Assembly (NCBI GenBank): GCA_002433465.1 | Contig: DJIE01000076.1 | Location: forward strand, 1-13,266 | DNA from: Salinisphaera sp. UBA6602 | Lineage (GTDB): Bacteria; Pseudomonadota; Gammaproteobacteria; Nevskiales; Salinisphaeraceae | Reading direction: 5' to 3' | DNA length: 13,266 bases | In this document: positions 1-8,641 of the stretch, piece by piece | Numbering within the stretch: the first letter of the stretch is position 1 | How the letters are laid out: the number at the start of each line of letters is the position of its first letter | Translations under genes and position numbers: made by a program | The notes under the pieces: model-generated | Told to the model about the DNA's origin: nothing | The model's database searches: none | Seen by the model: only the letters and a program-made list of their open reading frames with translations

Positions 1-914
1 CGTTCGCGCTTGGCATCCGGCAGCTCGGGCAGATCGGCACGCGCGGCATCCACGAACTCATCGTCGATGACCACGGGCAGCAGGTCCGGGTCCGGGAAGT
101 AGCGATAGTCGTGGGCTTCTTCCTTGCTGCGCATGGAGCGCGTTTCGTCGGCGTCCGGGTCGTACAAGCGGGTTTCCTGCACGATGGTGCCGCCGGATTC
201 GAGCACATCGATCTGGCGCTCGACTTCGAACTCGATCGCTTTTTCGAGAAAGCGGAAGGAGTTCACGTTCTTGGTTTCAGTGCGCGTGCCGAACTCGCTC
301 GAGCCCACCGGGCGTATAGAGACGTTCGCGTCCACGCGGAAGGAGCCTTCCTGCATGTTGCCGTCGCAGATACCCAGATACTGGACCAGCGCATGCAGCT
401 TGCGCGCATAGGCCACCGCCTCCGCCGCGCTACGCATATCCGGCTCGGAAACGCATTCGACCAGCGGCGTGCCGGCCCGGTTGAGGTCGATGCCGGTATC
501 GCGATCGAACGCCTCGTGCAGCGATTTGCCGGCGTCTTCTTCCAGATGCGCACGGGTGATGCCCACCCGCTTTTCCGTTCCATCGGGCAACACGATATCC
601 AGATGCCCGTTGGCGACGATCGGCAGCTCGAACTGACTGATCTGATAGCCCTTGGGCAAATCCGGGTAAAAATAGTGCTTGCGCGCGAACACCGATTTGG
701 GCGCGATATCGGCATCGATGGCCAGCCCGAACAGGGTGGCCATGCGGATGACCTGGCCGTTGATCACCGGCAACACCCCGGGCAGCGCGATATCGACCGC
801 GCTGGCCTGGGTATTCGGCTCGGCCCCGTAGGCGGTCGGCGCGGTGGAAAAGATCTTGCTTTGCGTTGCGAGCTGGATATGCACTTCCAGCCCGATGACG
901 GTTTCCCAGGCCAT
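1..914 (-). CDS. gatB: GatB, Asp/Glu-tRNA(Asn/Gln) amidotransferase subunit B (partial, C-terminus off the left edge)
   Basis: GatB binds the mischarged Glu-tRNA(Gln) or Asp-tRNA(Asn), activates the side-chain carboxylate with ATP, and receives ammonia channelled from GatA. The visible 304 residues cover the catalytic cradle domain. Family motifs in order are GLEVHIQL (8-15, with E10 and H12), [12 protein letters not shown] (83-94), HLEEDAGK (123-130), [10 protein letters not shown] (144-153), [18 protein letters not shown] (183-200), [10 protein letters not shown] (213-222) and [12 protein letters not shown] (269-280). GatB is usually about 475 residues, so the helical and tail (YqeY-like) domains lie beyond position 1. 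The ATG at 914-912 shares one base with the gatA stop (TAATG), so translation is probably coupled to gatA. No break or missing key residue is seen. Confidence 0.97.
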   Translation of the reverse strand, partial: MAWETVIGLEVHIQLATQSKIFSTAPTAYGAEPNTQASAVDIALPGVLPVINGQVIRMATLFGLAIDADIAPKSVFARKHYFYPDLPKGYQISQFELPIVANGHLDIVLPDGTEKRVGITRAHLEEDAGKSLHEAFDRDTGIDLNRAGTPLVECVSEPDMRSAAEAVAYARKLHALVQYLGICDGNMQEGSFRVDANVSIRPVGSSEFGTRTETKNVNSFRFLEKAIEFEVERQIDVLESGGTIVQETRLYDPDADETRSMRSKEEAHDYRYFPDPDLLPVVIDDEFVDAARADLPELPDAKRE

Positions 915-2377
915 TATTCGAACCCTGCCGGACGCTTGCTGTGCCAATCGGTGGACTGCTGATAGGCATGCGCTGCCCCGAGCAGACGGCTTTCCTCGAA
1001 CCACGGCGCCAGCAGCTGCAGGCCAACGGGCAGCCCGTCGACAAAGCCGGCCGGCACCGACATGCCCGGCAAACCGGCCAGACTCGCCGGCAGCGTATAG
1101 ACGTCGTTGAGATACATCGATACCGGATCGTCGAGCTTTTCACCGAGCTTGAAGGCCGGCGCCTGGGTCACGGGCGCGGCGATCAGGTCAACCTTGTCGA
1201 AGGCATCGCTGAAATCGCGCGCGATCAGACGCCGCGTCTTCTGCGCTTTCAGATAGTAGGCGTCGTAGTAGCCGGCCGACAGCACATAGGCGCCGACCAT
1301 GATGCGCCGCTGCACCTCGCGGCCGAAGCCTTCGCCGCGCGAGCGGGTATACAGGTCTTCCAGATCCACCGGGTTATCGCAGCGATAGCCGTAGCGCACG
1401 CCGTCGAAGCGGGCCAGGTTGGAAGACGCCTCGGCCGGCGCGAGCACGTAGTAGGTCGATACGGCGAGCTCGGTATGCGGCAGCGTGATCTCGACAATCT
1501 CGGCGCCGCGCGCCTCGAATTCGCCGATCGCGGCGTTGATGACCTCGCGACTGGCGTTGTCCAGTCCTTCGGCGAAGTATTCCTTCGGCAGGCCGACCTT
1601 CATGCCCTTGAGAAAATCGTCGCCCTGGGCAGCCAGGGCCGCGCTGTAATCGGGCACCGCGCGTTCGACGCTGGTGGAATCGCGCTCGTCGAAACCGGCC
1701 ATGGCCTGCAGCACCGCGGCACAGTCCTCGGCCGAGCGGGCAAAACAGCCGCCCTGATCCAGGCTGGAGGCAAAGGCGATCATGCCGTAGCGCGATACGC
1801 GCCCGTAGGTCGGCTTGATACCGGTCACGCCACAGAAAGCCGCCGGCTGACGGATCGAGCCGCCGGTATCGCTGCCGGTCGCCGCGGGCACCATCCCGGC
1901 AGCCACCGCCGCGGCCGACCCGCCGGAGGAACCACCCGGTACATGATCGGTATTCCAGGGGTTGCGTACCGCGCCGTAGAAGCTGGTTTCGTTGGACGAG
2001 CCCATGGCGAACTCGTCCATATTCGTCTTGCCGAGCGTCACCGTGCCGGCCGCTGCCAGACGCTCGACCACGGTCGCATCATACGGTGCGACGAAGTTGT
2101 CGAGCATGCGCGAGCCGCAGCTGGTGCGTACGCCGCGGGTGCAGAAGATGTCCTTATGGGCGATCGGCACCCCGGCCAGCGGCGTACCGGCGTCGGTGCC
2201 GGCATCGATGGCCGCGGCGCGCTCGCGCGCGGCCGACTCGCTACGGCTGATCAGCGTATTCAGGCGCTCGTCGTGGGCGGCAATGCGCTTGAGGAAGTGG
2301 TCGGTCAACTCGACGGCGCTCAGCCTTTTCGCCGCCAGATCGCCCGCCAGCTGGCGGATACTGCGCTCGTCGCTCAT
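914..2377 (-). CDS. gatA: GatA, amidotransferase subunit A (glutaminase, amidase-signature family)
   Basis: GatA hydrolyses glutamine and passes the ammonia to GatB for tRNA-dependent amidation in the cytoplasm. The 487-residue protein has full family length. The amidase-signature triad is visible: K75 in PIAHKDIF, the cis-serine S150 in PGGSSGGS, and nucleophile S174 in [10 protein letters not shown]. The spacings (75 and 24 residues) match those known for the family. The [14 protein letters not shown] block (119-132) also fits GatA rather than a generic amidase. The ATG overlaps the gatC stop by 4 bases (ATGA), and an AAGGTGAT stretch just upstream can serve as the ribosome-binding site. 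A 486-residue antisense reading frame over this gene is a GC-rich shadow. Confidence 0.98.
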   Translation of the reverse strand: MSDERSIRQLAGDLAAKRLSAVELTDHFLKRIAAHDERLNTLISRSESAARERAAAIDAGTDAGTPLAGVPIAHKDIFCTRGVRTSCGSRMLDNFVAPYDATVVERLAAAGTVTLGKTNMDEFAMGSSNETSFYGAVRNPWNTDHVPGGSSGGSAAAVAAGMVPAATGSDTGGSIRQPAAFCGVTGIKPTYGRVSRYGMIAFASSLDQGGCFARSAEDCAAVLQAMAGFDERDSTSVERAVPDYSAALAAQGDDFLKGMKVGLPKEYFAEGLDNASREVINAAIGEFEARGAEIVEITLPHTELAVSTYYVLAPAEASSNLARFDGVRYGYRCDNPVDLEDLYTRSRGEGFGREVQRRIMVGAYVLSAGYYDAYYLKAQKTRRLIARDFSDAFDKVDLIAAPVTQAPAFKLGEKLDDPVSMYLNDVYTLPASLAGLPGMSVPAGFVDGLPVGLQLLAPWFEESRLLGAAHAYQQSTDWHSKRPAGFE

Positions 2378-2661
2378 TCGATCACCTTCGGCACGAGATA
2401 GACGCCCTCGGCGACCGCGGGCGCAATCGCCTGGAAATCGTCGCGCGATTGCACCGCGACCGCGGCGTCGGCGCGCAGCCGCGCGGCCAGATCCAGCGGA
2501 TGCGCCATGGGCTCCACATCGGTAGTGTCAGCCTGTTCCAGGCTTGCTACCACCTCGAGGATGTTCGACAACTCGCCGGCATATTCGGCGATCTGGTCGT
2601 CATCGAGGCCGAGACGGGCCAGACGGGCCACATTCCGAACCTGCTCTTCGCTCAGACTCAC
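2374..2661 (-). CDS. gatC: GatC, amidotransferase subunit C
   Basis: GatC is the small belt-like subunit that wraps around GatA and holds it to GatB. The 95-residue product has the usual length. It shows the typical N-terminal helix ([15 protein letters not shown]), a central [17 protein letters not shown] segment, and a VEPMAHP stretch (49-55) that is diagnostic for the family. It ends in YLVPKVIE. The start is GTG at 2661-2659. It is chosen because GGAAGA (complement of 2668-2673) lies 6 bases upstream and the N-terminus matches the family. It is the first gene of the minus-strand operon gatC-gatA-gatB and overlaps gatA by 4 bases. Confidence 0.96.
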   Translation of the reverse strand: MSLSEEQVRNVARLARLGLDDDQIAEYAGELSNILEVVASLEQADTTDVEPMAHPLDLAARLRADAAVAVQSRDDFQAIAPAVAEGVYLVPKVIE

Positions 2662-2691
2662 AGTAATTCTTCCAACCAGTACGGGGGCGTG

Positions 2692-2717
2692 AAAAACACA
2701 GCGCAGCGGCGCTGCGC
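2692..2717 (-). promoter_or_regulatory. Hairpin plus T-run in the gatC 5' leader
   Basis: A perfect 7-bp inverted repeat (GCGCAGC / GCTGCGC, 3-base loop, 2701-2717) is followed on the minus strand by TGTG and five T residues (2696-2692). It lies about 30 bases upstream of the gatC start. It looks like a weak intrinsic terminator, but the T-run begins 4 bases after the stem. If the proposed gatC promoter is right, the hairpin starts only about 6 bases from the transcript 5' end. A 5'-end stabilising stem-loop is then more likely than attenuation. Confidence 0.4.
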
Positions 2718-2729
2718 GCGGCTAAAACT

Positions 2730-2758
2730 AGCATAAGTGTCTTGGCGGCCGTCGTCAG
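2730..2758 (-). promoter_or_regulatory. Candidate sigma70 promoter for gatCAB
   Basis: On the minus strand a -35-like CTGACG (complement of 2753-2758) and a -10-like TATGCT (complement of 2730-2735) are separated by exactly 17 bases. Each hexamer matches 4 of 6 consensus positions. Transcription would start near 2723, giving a leader of about 60 bases before the gatC GTG. The call rests on pattern only. Confidence 0.45.
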
Positions 2759-2760
2759 CG

Positions 2761-2789
2761 TTGCCGTTACGCATGCCCGTTGCTAGCAT
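2761..2789 (+). promoter_or_regulatory. Candidate sigma70 promoter for mreB and the cell-wall operon
   Basis: TTGCCG (2761-2766) and TAGCAT (2784-2789) are separated by 17 bases, and each matches 4 of 6 consensus positions. A TGC directly before the -10 gives an extended -10 (TGn). Transcription would start near 2796, leaving a leader of about 117 bases. Only two bases separate its -35 box from the -35 box of the divergent gatC promoter candidate. Confidence 0.5.
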
Positions 2790-2801
2790 TGCGCTCCTGA
2801 T

Positions 2802-2826
2802 GAACCTCTGACCTATTTTCAGGTTC
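2802..2826 (+). promoter_or_regulatory. Stem-loop near the start of the mreB leader
   Basis: GAACCT (2802-2807) and AGGTTC (2821-2826) form a perfect 6-bp stem around a 13-base loop; two more pairs (GA/TC) can form with a small bulge. It would be the first secondary structure in the leader RNA if transcription starts near 2796. No function can be assigned from sequence. Confidence 0.4.
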
Positions 2827-2831
2827 CCTAG

Positions 2832-3953
<1,122 letters not shown>

Positions 3954-3968
3954 GGCCGCGGTCTATCG

Positions 3969-3997
3969 CCTTCGCGACTGCAAGACAGTTGCGAAGG
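3969..3997 (+). promoter_or_regulatory. Strong stem-loop just downstream of mreB
   Basis: CCTTCGCGACTG (3969-3980) pairs with CAGTTGCGAAGG (3986-3997) in a 12-bp stem with one G-U wobble and a CAAGA loop. No T-run follows, so it is not a standard intrinsic terminator. It lies 15 bases after the mreB stop. It could protect the 3' end of an mreB-only transcript or pause polymerase, lowering mreCD relative to mreB. Confidence 0.6.
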
Positions 3998-4002
3998 TCC
4001 GT

Positions 4003-4022
4003 GCGCCAGCCTAATCTGGCGC
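4003..4022 (+). promoter_or_regulatory. Second stem-loop between mreB and mreC
   Basis: GCGCCAG (4003-4009) and CTGGCGC (4016-4022) form a perfect 7-bp stem with a 6-base loop. It follows the larger mreB hairpin after five bases. No T-run follows; instead GATAAT (4023-4028) comes directly after and matches 5 of 6 bases of a -10 box. No convincing -35 box is seen at 16-18 bases upstream, so an internal promoter is only a possibility. Confidence 0.45.
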
Positions 4023-4060
4023 GATAATTACGGTTTATTCCACGGTTTCAGGGGCGTTGA

Positions 4061-4987
4061 GTGCGCGGACTCGCCGAGGACGACAAATCATCGCTGCTGG
4101 GTCGACGCATTACGCCAGGCCTTCGGATCGTCGCGATCGTGGTTATATCGATTATCCTGATGATGGTCGATCACGCGAGCACGTCGCTCAAGCCGATCCG
4201 CAGTACGCTCGCGGTCGCCACCCAGCCCATTCAGATGATCGCCGAGCTACCCGGCGAGATGGTCCATTATCTGGGCCGCTATTTCGATCGCGGCCAGCTC
4301 ATTGCCGATAACGAAGCGCTCGAGCAGAAGGTGCTGCTATTGCAGGCGCGCCTGCAACGCCTGGCGTCGCTGCAGGCCGAAAACGAGCGCATTCGTGCCC
4401 TGCTCGCCTCGGCCAGTTCGCTCGACCAGAACGTGCTGATCGCGCGCATACTCTCGGTCAGTCCCGATCCGTATCGACACTACATCAAGCTCAACAAGGG
4501 CTCGACCGACGGCGTGTTCGTCGGCCAGGCACTGGTCGATGCCAACGGCATCATGGGCCAGGTCACGGACGTGACGCCCATGGGCTCGCGCGCGATTTTG
4601 ATCACCGATGCCAATCACGGCATTCCGGTCGAAATCAATCGCACCGGCCTGCAGACGATCGCCCAGGGGAGCGGCAAGTCCAGCGAACTGCGCCTGCCGT
4701 TTCTGGCCAATAATTCCGATATCCAGGTGGGTGATCTGCTGGTGACCTCGGGGCTGGGCGGGCGTTACCCGGCCGGCTATCCGGTAGCCGAGGTCACGAG
4801 CGTCGTCCACCAGCCGGGCGATGAGTTTCTGGAGGTCGTAGCCACGCCGACCGCCCACCTCAATCGCGGCCGGGAAGTCCTGCTGGTGTGGACTGACAAC
4901 ACGCTCGACCCCGTTGCCGAGGCCCAGGAGGGCAACAGCACGGATCAGGCGAAAGACGATGCGAACGGCGACAGCCCGGCTCCATGA
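4061..4987 (+). CDS. mreC: MreC, elongasome periplasmic scaffold
   Basis: MreC is a bitopic inner-membrane protein whose periplasmic part binds and activates PBP2 within the elongasome. The 308 residues show a cytoplasmic N-terminus, one membrane segment (about 22-36), a coiled coil (about 76-116, rich in L/A/E/Q heptads), and the beta-rich MreC core (about 125-277). The core includes the typical DLLVTSGLGGRYPAGYPVAEV region (225-245). The last 30 residues are polar, acidic and probably disordered. The start is GTG at 4061, supported by AGGGG (4050-4054) six bases upstream. The gene overlaps mreD by 4 bases (ATGA). A gap of 107 bases with two hairpins separates it from mreB. Confidence 0.97.
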   Translation: MRGLAEDDKSSLLGRRITPGLRIVAIVVISIILMMVDHASTSLKPIRSTLAVATQPIQMIAELPGEMVHYLGRYFDRGQLIADNEALEQKVLLLQARLQRLASLQAENERIRALLASASSLDQNVLIARILSVSPDPYRHYIKLNKGSTDGVFVGQALVDANGIMGQVTDVTPMGSRAILITDANHGIPVEINRTGLQTIAQGSGKSSELRLPFLANNSDIQVGDLLVTSGLGGRYPAGYPVAEVTSVVHQPGDEFLEVVATPTAHLNRGREVLLVWTDNTLDPVAEAQEGNSTDQAKDDANGDSPAP

Positions 4988-5469
4988 TTACCGAGCGCCG
5001 CGTCAGCGGCCTGCTTATTCTGTCTACGCTGGGCGGCGCGCTGTTTCTGGCCATTCTGCCGCTGCCCGATGCGCTGTCGGCGGTTCGCCCGGCGCTCTAC
5101 CCGGCGACCGTGCTGTTTTGGGTATTGGTGCAGCCGGGGCGTTTCGGCCTGCTGGCCGCCTGGACCAGCGGCGTTCTGATCGACGTGATCTACGGTACCC
5201 CGCTGGGCGAACACGGGCTCGCGCTGGCCGTGGCCGGATACCTCGTCATCCGCATGCGCGAGCTGCTTTGGAGCTTTCCGGTCTGGCAGCAGAGCGTGCT
5301 GTTGTTGCCGGTATTCATACTCTATGAGTTCGCGCTGTTCTGGATCGATGGCGTAACCGGGGCCGAGGTCAATCAGTGGTGGCGCTGGCTGCCGGTGGCA
5401 ACGACCGTGCTCGTCTGGCCGCTTTGGGCGTCGCTGCTGGAACGCATCGCCGAATTAGAGGTCGGATAG
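4984..5469 (+). CDS. mreD: MreD, elongasome membrane protein
   Basis: MreD is a small polytopic inner-membrane protein that works with MreC and PBP2-RodA in cell elongation. The 161 residues are strongly hydrophobic, with about five membrane segments. The segment GVLIDVIYGTPLGEHGLAL (63-81) is a clear MreD family signature. The ATG lies inside the ATGA overlap with the mreC stop, and no good Shine-Dalgarno sequence is seen, so translation is probably re-initiated from mreC. The TAG stop is followed by a 173-base gap before mrdA. Confidence 0.95.
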   Translation: MITERRVSGLLILSTLGGALFLAILPLPDALSAVRPALYPATVLFWVLVQPGRFGLLAAWTSGVLIDVIYGTPLGEHGLALAVAGYLVIRMRELLWSFPVWQQSVLLLPVFILYEFALFWIDGVTGAEVNQWWRWLPVATTVLVWPLWASLLERIAELEVG

Positions 5470-5642
5470 ATCAGGGAATTCTGAAACGTTCGTGATCGCT
5501 GCCCGGACCCACGGTGAAATCCGCCGGGCGCGTCGCTGCGCTGCATGCCGGCGCTGCATCCGTTCGCGCGCCGCGCGACGATTCACGTCATACTTCAACA
5601 GATTAATGCAGGCCCTTGGGGCACGGGAGTTTTCAACGCCGC
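5470..5642 (+). other. mreD-mrdA intergenic gap
   Basis: This 173-base gap is the second longest non-coding stretch in the window. It holds a short direct repeat, GCGCTGCAT at 5538-5546 and 5551-5559. GGGAG at 5625-5629 may act as a rather distant ribosome-binding site for mrdA. I looked for sigma70 boxes and found only poor matches (CATACT at 5589-5594 without a -35 partner). No terminator with a T-run is seen. A separate mrdA promoter may sit here but is not demonstrable from sequence. Confidence 0.35.
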
Positions 5643-7526
5643 ATGGTCACCGATAACGCGATCAAGAACCATGCGGCCGAGCGGCGCATGTTTTTGCTGC
5701 GCACCGCGGTGGCGGGGGCGGCGATCATGGTGCTCGTGGGCGTGCTGCTTTTTCGCGTGGGTTTTCTGCAGGTGCTGCGCTACGGCTATTACGAAACGCG
5801 TTCGCAGGACAACCGCATGCGTGTTCAGGTGATGCCGCCGGTACGCGGGCTCATCTACGACCGCAATGGCGTGGTGCTGGCCGATAACCTGCCTGCCTAC
5901 CGGCTCGAGATCGTGCCCGAGCAGGTCGACGACGTGAACGCGACCCTCGATCGCCTGTCGCGCATCGTGGAAATACGCGAGGCCGACCTGCAGCGCTTTC
6001 GAGATCGCATGGCCAAGACGCCGCGTTTTCGAGGTGTGCCCATCCGACTCAATCTCAGCCAGCGCGAGGTCGCCCGTTTTGAAGTCAATCGGGGTGCCTT
6101 TCCGGGCGTCGACGTACGGGCCGGGCTGACCCGCCACTATCCGCTGGGCGACGTCTCGGCCCATCTGGTGGGCTATGTCGGCGGCATTACCCTGGAGGAT
6201 CTGCGGCGCGTGGACGAAAAGCGCTATCGCGGCTCCAACCACATCGGCAAGTCGGGCGTCGAGTACAGCTACGAATCACGCCTGCACGGCGAGCCGGGCT
6301 CGCGCGTGGTCGAGACCAACGCCAGCGGCCGCGCGCTGCGCGAACTGGAAATGAATCGCCCGGTCGCAGGCGAGAGCCTGTTCCTGACCATCGACGCACG
6401 CCTGCAGCGCGCCGCATACGACGCGCTGGGCGACCAGGACGGTGCCGTGGTCGCCATGGACCCGAAAACGGGCGGGCTGTTGGCCCTGGTATCCAAACCC
6501 AGCTACGACCCGGACCTGTTCGTCGACGGAATCAGCCACGTGAACTACCAGAAGCTGATATCCGACCCGCATAAACCGCTGTTCAACCGGGCGTTGCAAG
6601 GCCAGTACCCGCCCGGCTCCACGGTCAAGCCGGTGATGGCGCTGGCGGGGCTGGAAACCGACCAGATCGCCGCCGACAAGCAGGTGTGGTGTCCCGGTTT
6701 CATCACGCTGCCGGGCAGTAATCACCGCTATCGCGACTGGAAACGCTCGGGGCATGGCTGGGTGGATATGCCGGAGGCGATCTATCGCTCCTCGGACGTG
6801 TATTTCTACAAGCTCGGGCTCAAGCTCGGCATCGACAATATTCACCGCTACGGGGCGCTGTTCGGGCTCGGCTCGCGTACCGGGATCGACCTGCCACGCG
6901 AGAATTCCGGCATCATGCCGTCTCGCGCCTGGAAGAACGGCACCCGTAATCAGCCGTGGTTCCCGGGCGAAACGCTCAATACGATCATCGGCCAGGGCTT
7001 CATGACCACGACGCCGCTGCAGCTCGCACAGATGACCAGCCGGATCGCCGAACGCGGCGAGGGCTACAAGCCGCACGTGCTGGGCGGCTGGCGCGATCCG
7101 CTTGACGGCACCATGCACCAGACCCGGCCCACGGCCCTGCGTCCGATCAAGCTGGAAGACCCGGCACACTGGGGCGTGATCATCAGCGGCATGGAACAGG
7201 TGATCACCAACCCCCGCGGTACCGCGCACTACTACGTGGGCCAGAATCTGGATTACACGATCGCCGGCAAGTCCGGCTCGGCGCAGGTCACCAAGCTGGC
7301 CCAGAACCAGGCTGCACCCGATCTTGAAGATGTCGAGCACCAGTTTCGCGATCACGCCCTGTTCATTGCCTTTGCCCCCATCGACGATCCCGAGATCGCG
7401 GTGGCGGTGCTGGTCGAACACGGCGGCGGCGGCTCCAGCGTCGCCGGCCCGGTGGCACGCAAGGTGATCGACGCGTTTCGCAGCCAGCCGCCGGTGCTGC
7501 AGGCGTCGACCGGAGCGGGCCGATGA
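5643..7526 (+). CDS. mrdA: PBP2, elongasome D,D-transpeptidase
   Basis: PBP2 cross-links peptidoglycan during lateral-wall growth, in complex with RodA. The 627 residues show a short cytoplasmic N-terminus, one membrane anchor (about 20-42), the pedestal or dimerisation domain starting at PPVRGLIYDRNG (65-76), and a C-terminal transpeptidase domain. Active-site motifs are STVK (326-329, acylated S326), SSD (383-385, the SxD form of the SxN motif) and KSG (543-545). The KSG motif is followed by Ser where Thr is usual (KSGS). The ATG at 5643 fits family N-termini; an upstream in-frame TTG at 5616 would add nine residues and is less likely. The gene overlaps rodA by ATGA. Confidence 0.97.
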   Translation: MVTDNAIKNHAAERRMFLLRTAVAGAAIMVLVGVLLFRVGFLQVLRYGYYETRSQDNRMRVQVMPPVRGLIYDRNGVVLADNLPAYRLEIVPEQVDDVNATLDRLSRIVEIREADLQRFRDRMAKTPRFRGVPIRLNLSQREVARFEVNRGAFPGVDVRAGLTRHYPLGDVSAHLVGYVGGITLEDLRRVDEKRYRGSNHIGKSGVEYSYESRLHGEPGSRVVETNASGRALRELEMNRPVAGESLFLTIDARLQRAAYDALGDQDGAVVAMDPKTGGLLALVSKPSYDPDLFVDGISHVNYQKLISDPHKPLFNRALQGQYPPGSTVKPVMALAGLETDQIAADKQVWCPGFITLPGSNHRYRDWKRSGHGWVDMPEAIYRSSDVYFYKLGLKLGIDNIHRYGALFGLGSRTGIDLPRENSGIMPSRAWKNGTRNQPWFPGETLNTIIGQGFMTTTPLQLAQMTSRIAERGEGYKPHVLGGWRDPLDGTMHQTRPTALRPIKLEDPAHWGVIISGMEQVITNPRGTAHYYVGQNLDYTIAGKSGSAQVTKLAQNQAAPDLEDVEHQFRDHALFIAFAPIDDPEIAVAVLVEHGGGGSSVAGPVARKVIDAFRSQPPVLQASTGAGR

Positions 7527-8641
7527 GCGCCAATGCCACCAATGCGCCTTCGACGCTGTCGGAGTGGCTCGTCTACTGGCGTATCGACCTGCAGCTGCTG
7601 GTCGCACTCGCCTGCTGTGCCGCGCTGGGGCTGTTCGTGCTCTATAGCGCCTCCGGCCAGTCGAGCGCGGTGGTCATCAACCAGGCGATCCGCCTGGGTA
7701 TCGGCCTGCTCGGCATGCTCGTGGTCGCCCAGATACCGCCCGAATGGTTTCGGGTCGCCGCGCCCTGGGTATTCGGCTTCGGGGTGTTTCTGCTCGTGCT
7801 CGTGGTCCTGCTGGGCGATACCGCCATGGGCGCCCGCCGCTGGCTCGACCTGGGCGTGGTGCGCTTTCAGCCCTCGGAGCTGATGAAGCTGGCCGCGCCG
7901 CTGACCGTAGCCGCCTATTTTCGCGACCGTAGCCTGCCGCCCAACCTCAAGGACGTGGGCGTGGCCGCGCTGCTGATTGCCGTACCCGTGCTGCTCGTAG
8001 CCGACCAGCCGGACCTGGGGACCGCGCTCCTGATCGCCGCGGCCGGCAGCTTTGCCCTGTATTTCGCCGGCCTGCGCTGGCGCATCATTCTGCTGCTGGT
8101 GCTTGTGGCCGCAGCGGCCGCGCCGCTGCTCTGGTACAACATGCACGACTACCAGCAGGAGCGCGTGCTGACGTTTCTAAACCCCGCTCGCGACCCGACG
8201 GGCGCCGGGTATCACATCTCGCAGTCCAAGATCGCCATCGGCTCGGGTGGCCTGTTCGGCAAGGGATGGCTCAACGGTAGCCAGGCCCACCTGAACTTCC
8301 TGCCGGAATCCGACACCGATTTCGTGTTCGCGGTATTCGCCGAAGAAACCGGCCTGTTCGGGGTGATGGCGCTGCTGGCGCTGTATTGCTTCATTGTGGG
8401 CCGCGGGCTGTATATCGCACTCAAAAGCCAGGACACCTTCCAACGCCTGGCCGCCGGCAGCCTGAGCCTGACTTTCTTCATCTATGTCTTCGTCAATATC
8501 GGCATGGTCGCCGGGCTGCTGCCCGTTGTGGGCGTGCCGTTACCGCTGATCAGCTATGGCGGCACCTCCATGGTGATCCTGCTGGCCTCGTTCGGCATTC
8601 TCATGTCCATTCATACCCATCGGAAACTGCTCGCCACATGA
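7523..8641 (+). CDS. rodA: RodA, SEDS peptidoglycan glycosyltransferase
   Basis: RodA polymerises glycan strands from lipid II in the inner membrane and forms the core elongasome synthase with PBP2. The 372-residue polytopic protein has about ten membrane segments. SEDS hallmarks are GARRWLDLG (103-111), QPSELMKL (116-123), DQPDLGTALL (161-170), LPESDTDFVFAVFAEETG (260-277) and PLISYGGTSM (341-350). D266, in the TDF of the large extracytoplasmic loop, corresponds to the catalytically essential Asp of RodA proteins. The ATGA overlap with mrdA and GGAG at 7512-7515 support the start. It also overlaps mltB by ATGA, so synthase and lytic enzyme are translationally linked. Confidence 0.98.
   Translation: MSANATNAPSTLSEWLVYWRIDLQLLVALACCAALGLFVLYSASGQSSAVVINQAIRLGIGLLGMLVVAQIPPEWFRVAAPWVFGFGVFLLVLVVLLGDTAMGARRWLDLGVVRFQPSELMKLAAPLTVAAYFRDRSLPPNLKDVGVAALLIAVPVLLVADQPDLGTALLIAAAGSFALYFAGLRWRIILLLVLVAAAAAPLLWYNMHDYQQERVLTFLNPARDPTGAGYHISQSKIAIGSGGLFGKGWLNGSQAHLNFLPESDTDFVFAVFAEETGLFGVMALLALYCFIVGRGLYIALKSQDTFQRLAAGSLSLTFFIYVFVNIGMVAGLLPVVGVPLPLISYGGTSMVILLASFGILMSIHTHRKLLAT

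Noticed and set aside
941..2401. A 486-residue plus-strand reading frame covering nearly all of gatA
   Set aside because: It is antisense to a clear GatA with intact catalytic triad, its translation is Arg/His/Gly-rich without a recognisable domain, and such long shadow frames are normal in GC-rich DNA.
5616..5642. TTG start for mrdA nine codons upstream
   Set aside because: The ATG at 5643 gives a normal PBP2 N-terminus; the extra residues have no counterpart in the family.
6276..7607. A 443-residue minus-strand reading frame opposite mrdA
   Set aside because: It is antisense to PBP2 motifs, has no family resemblance, and shows the skewed composition of a shadow frame.
8386..8637. Upstream extension of the mltB frame into rodA
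   Set aside because: It overlaps the conserved end of RodA, and the ATG at 8638 begins a clean signal peptide in an ATGA junction.
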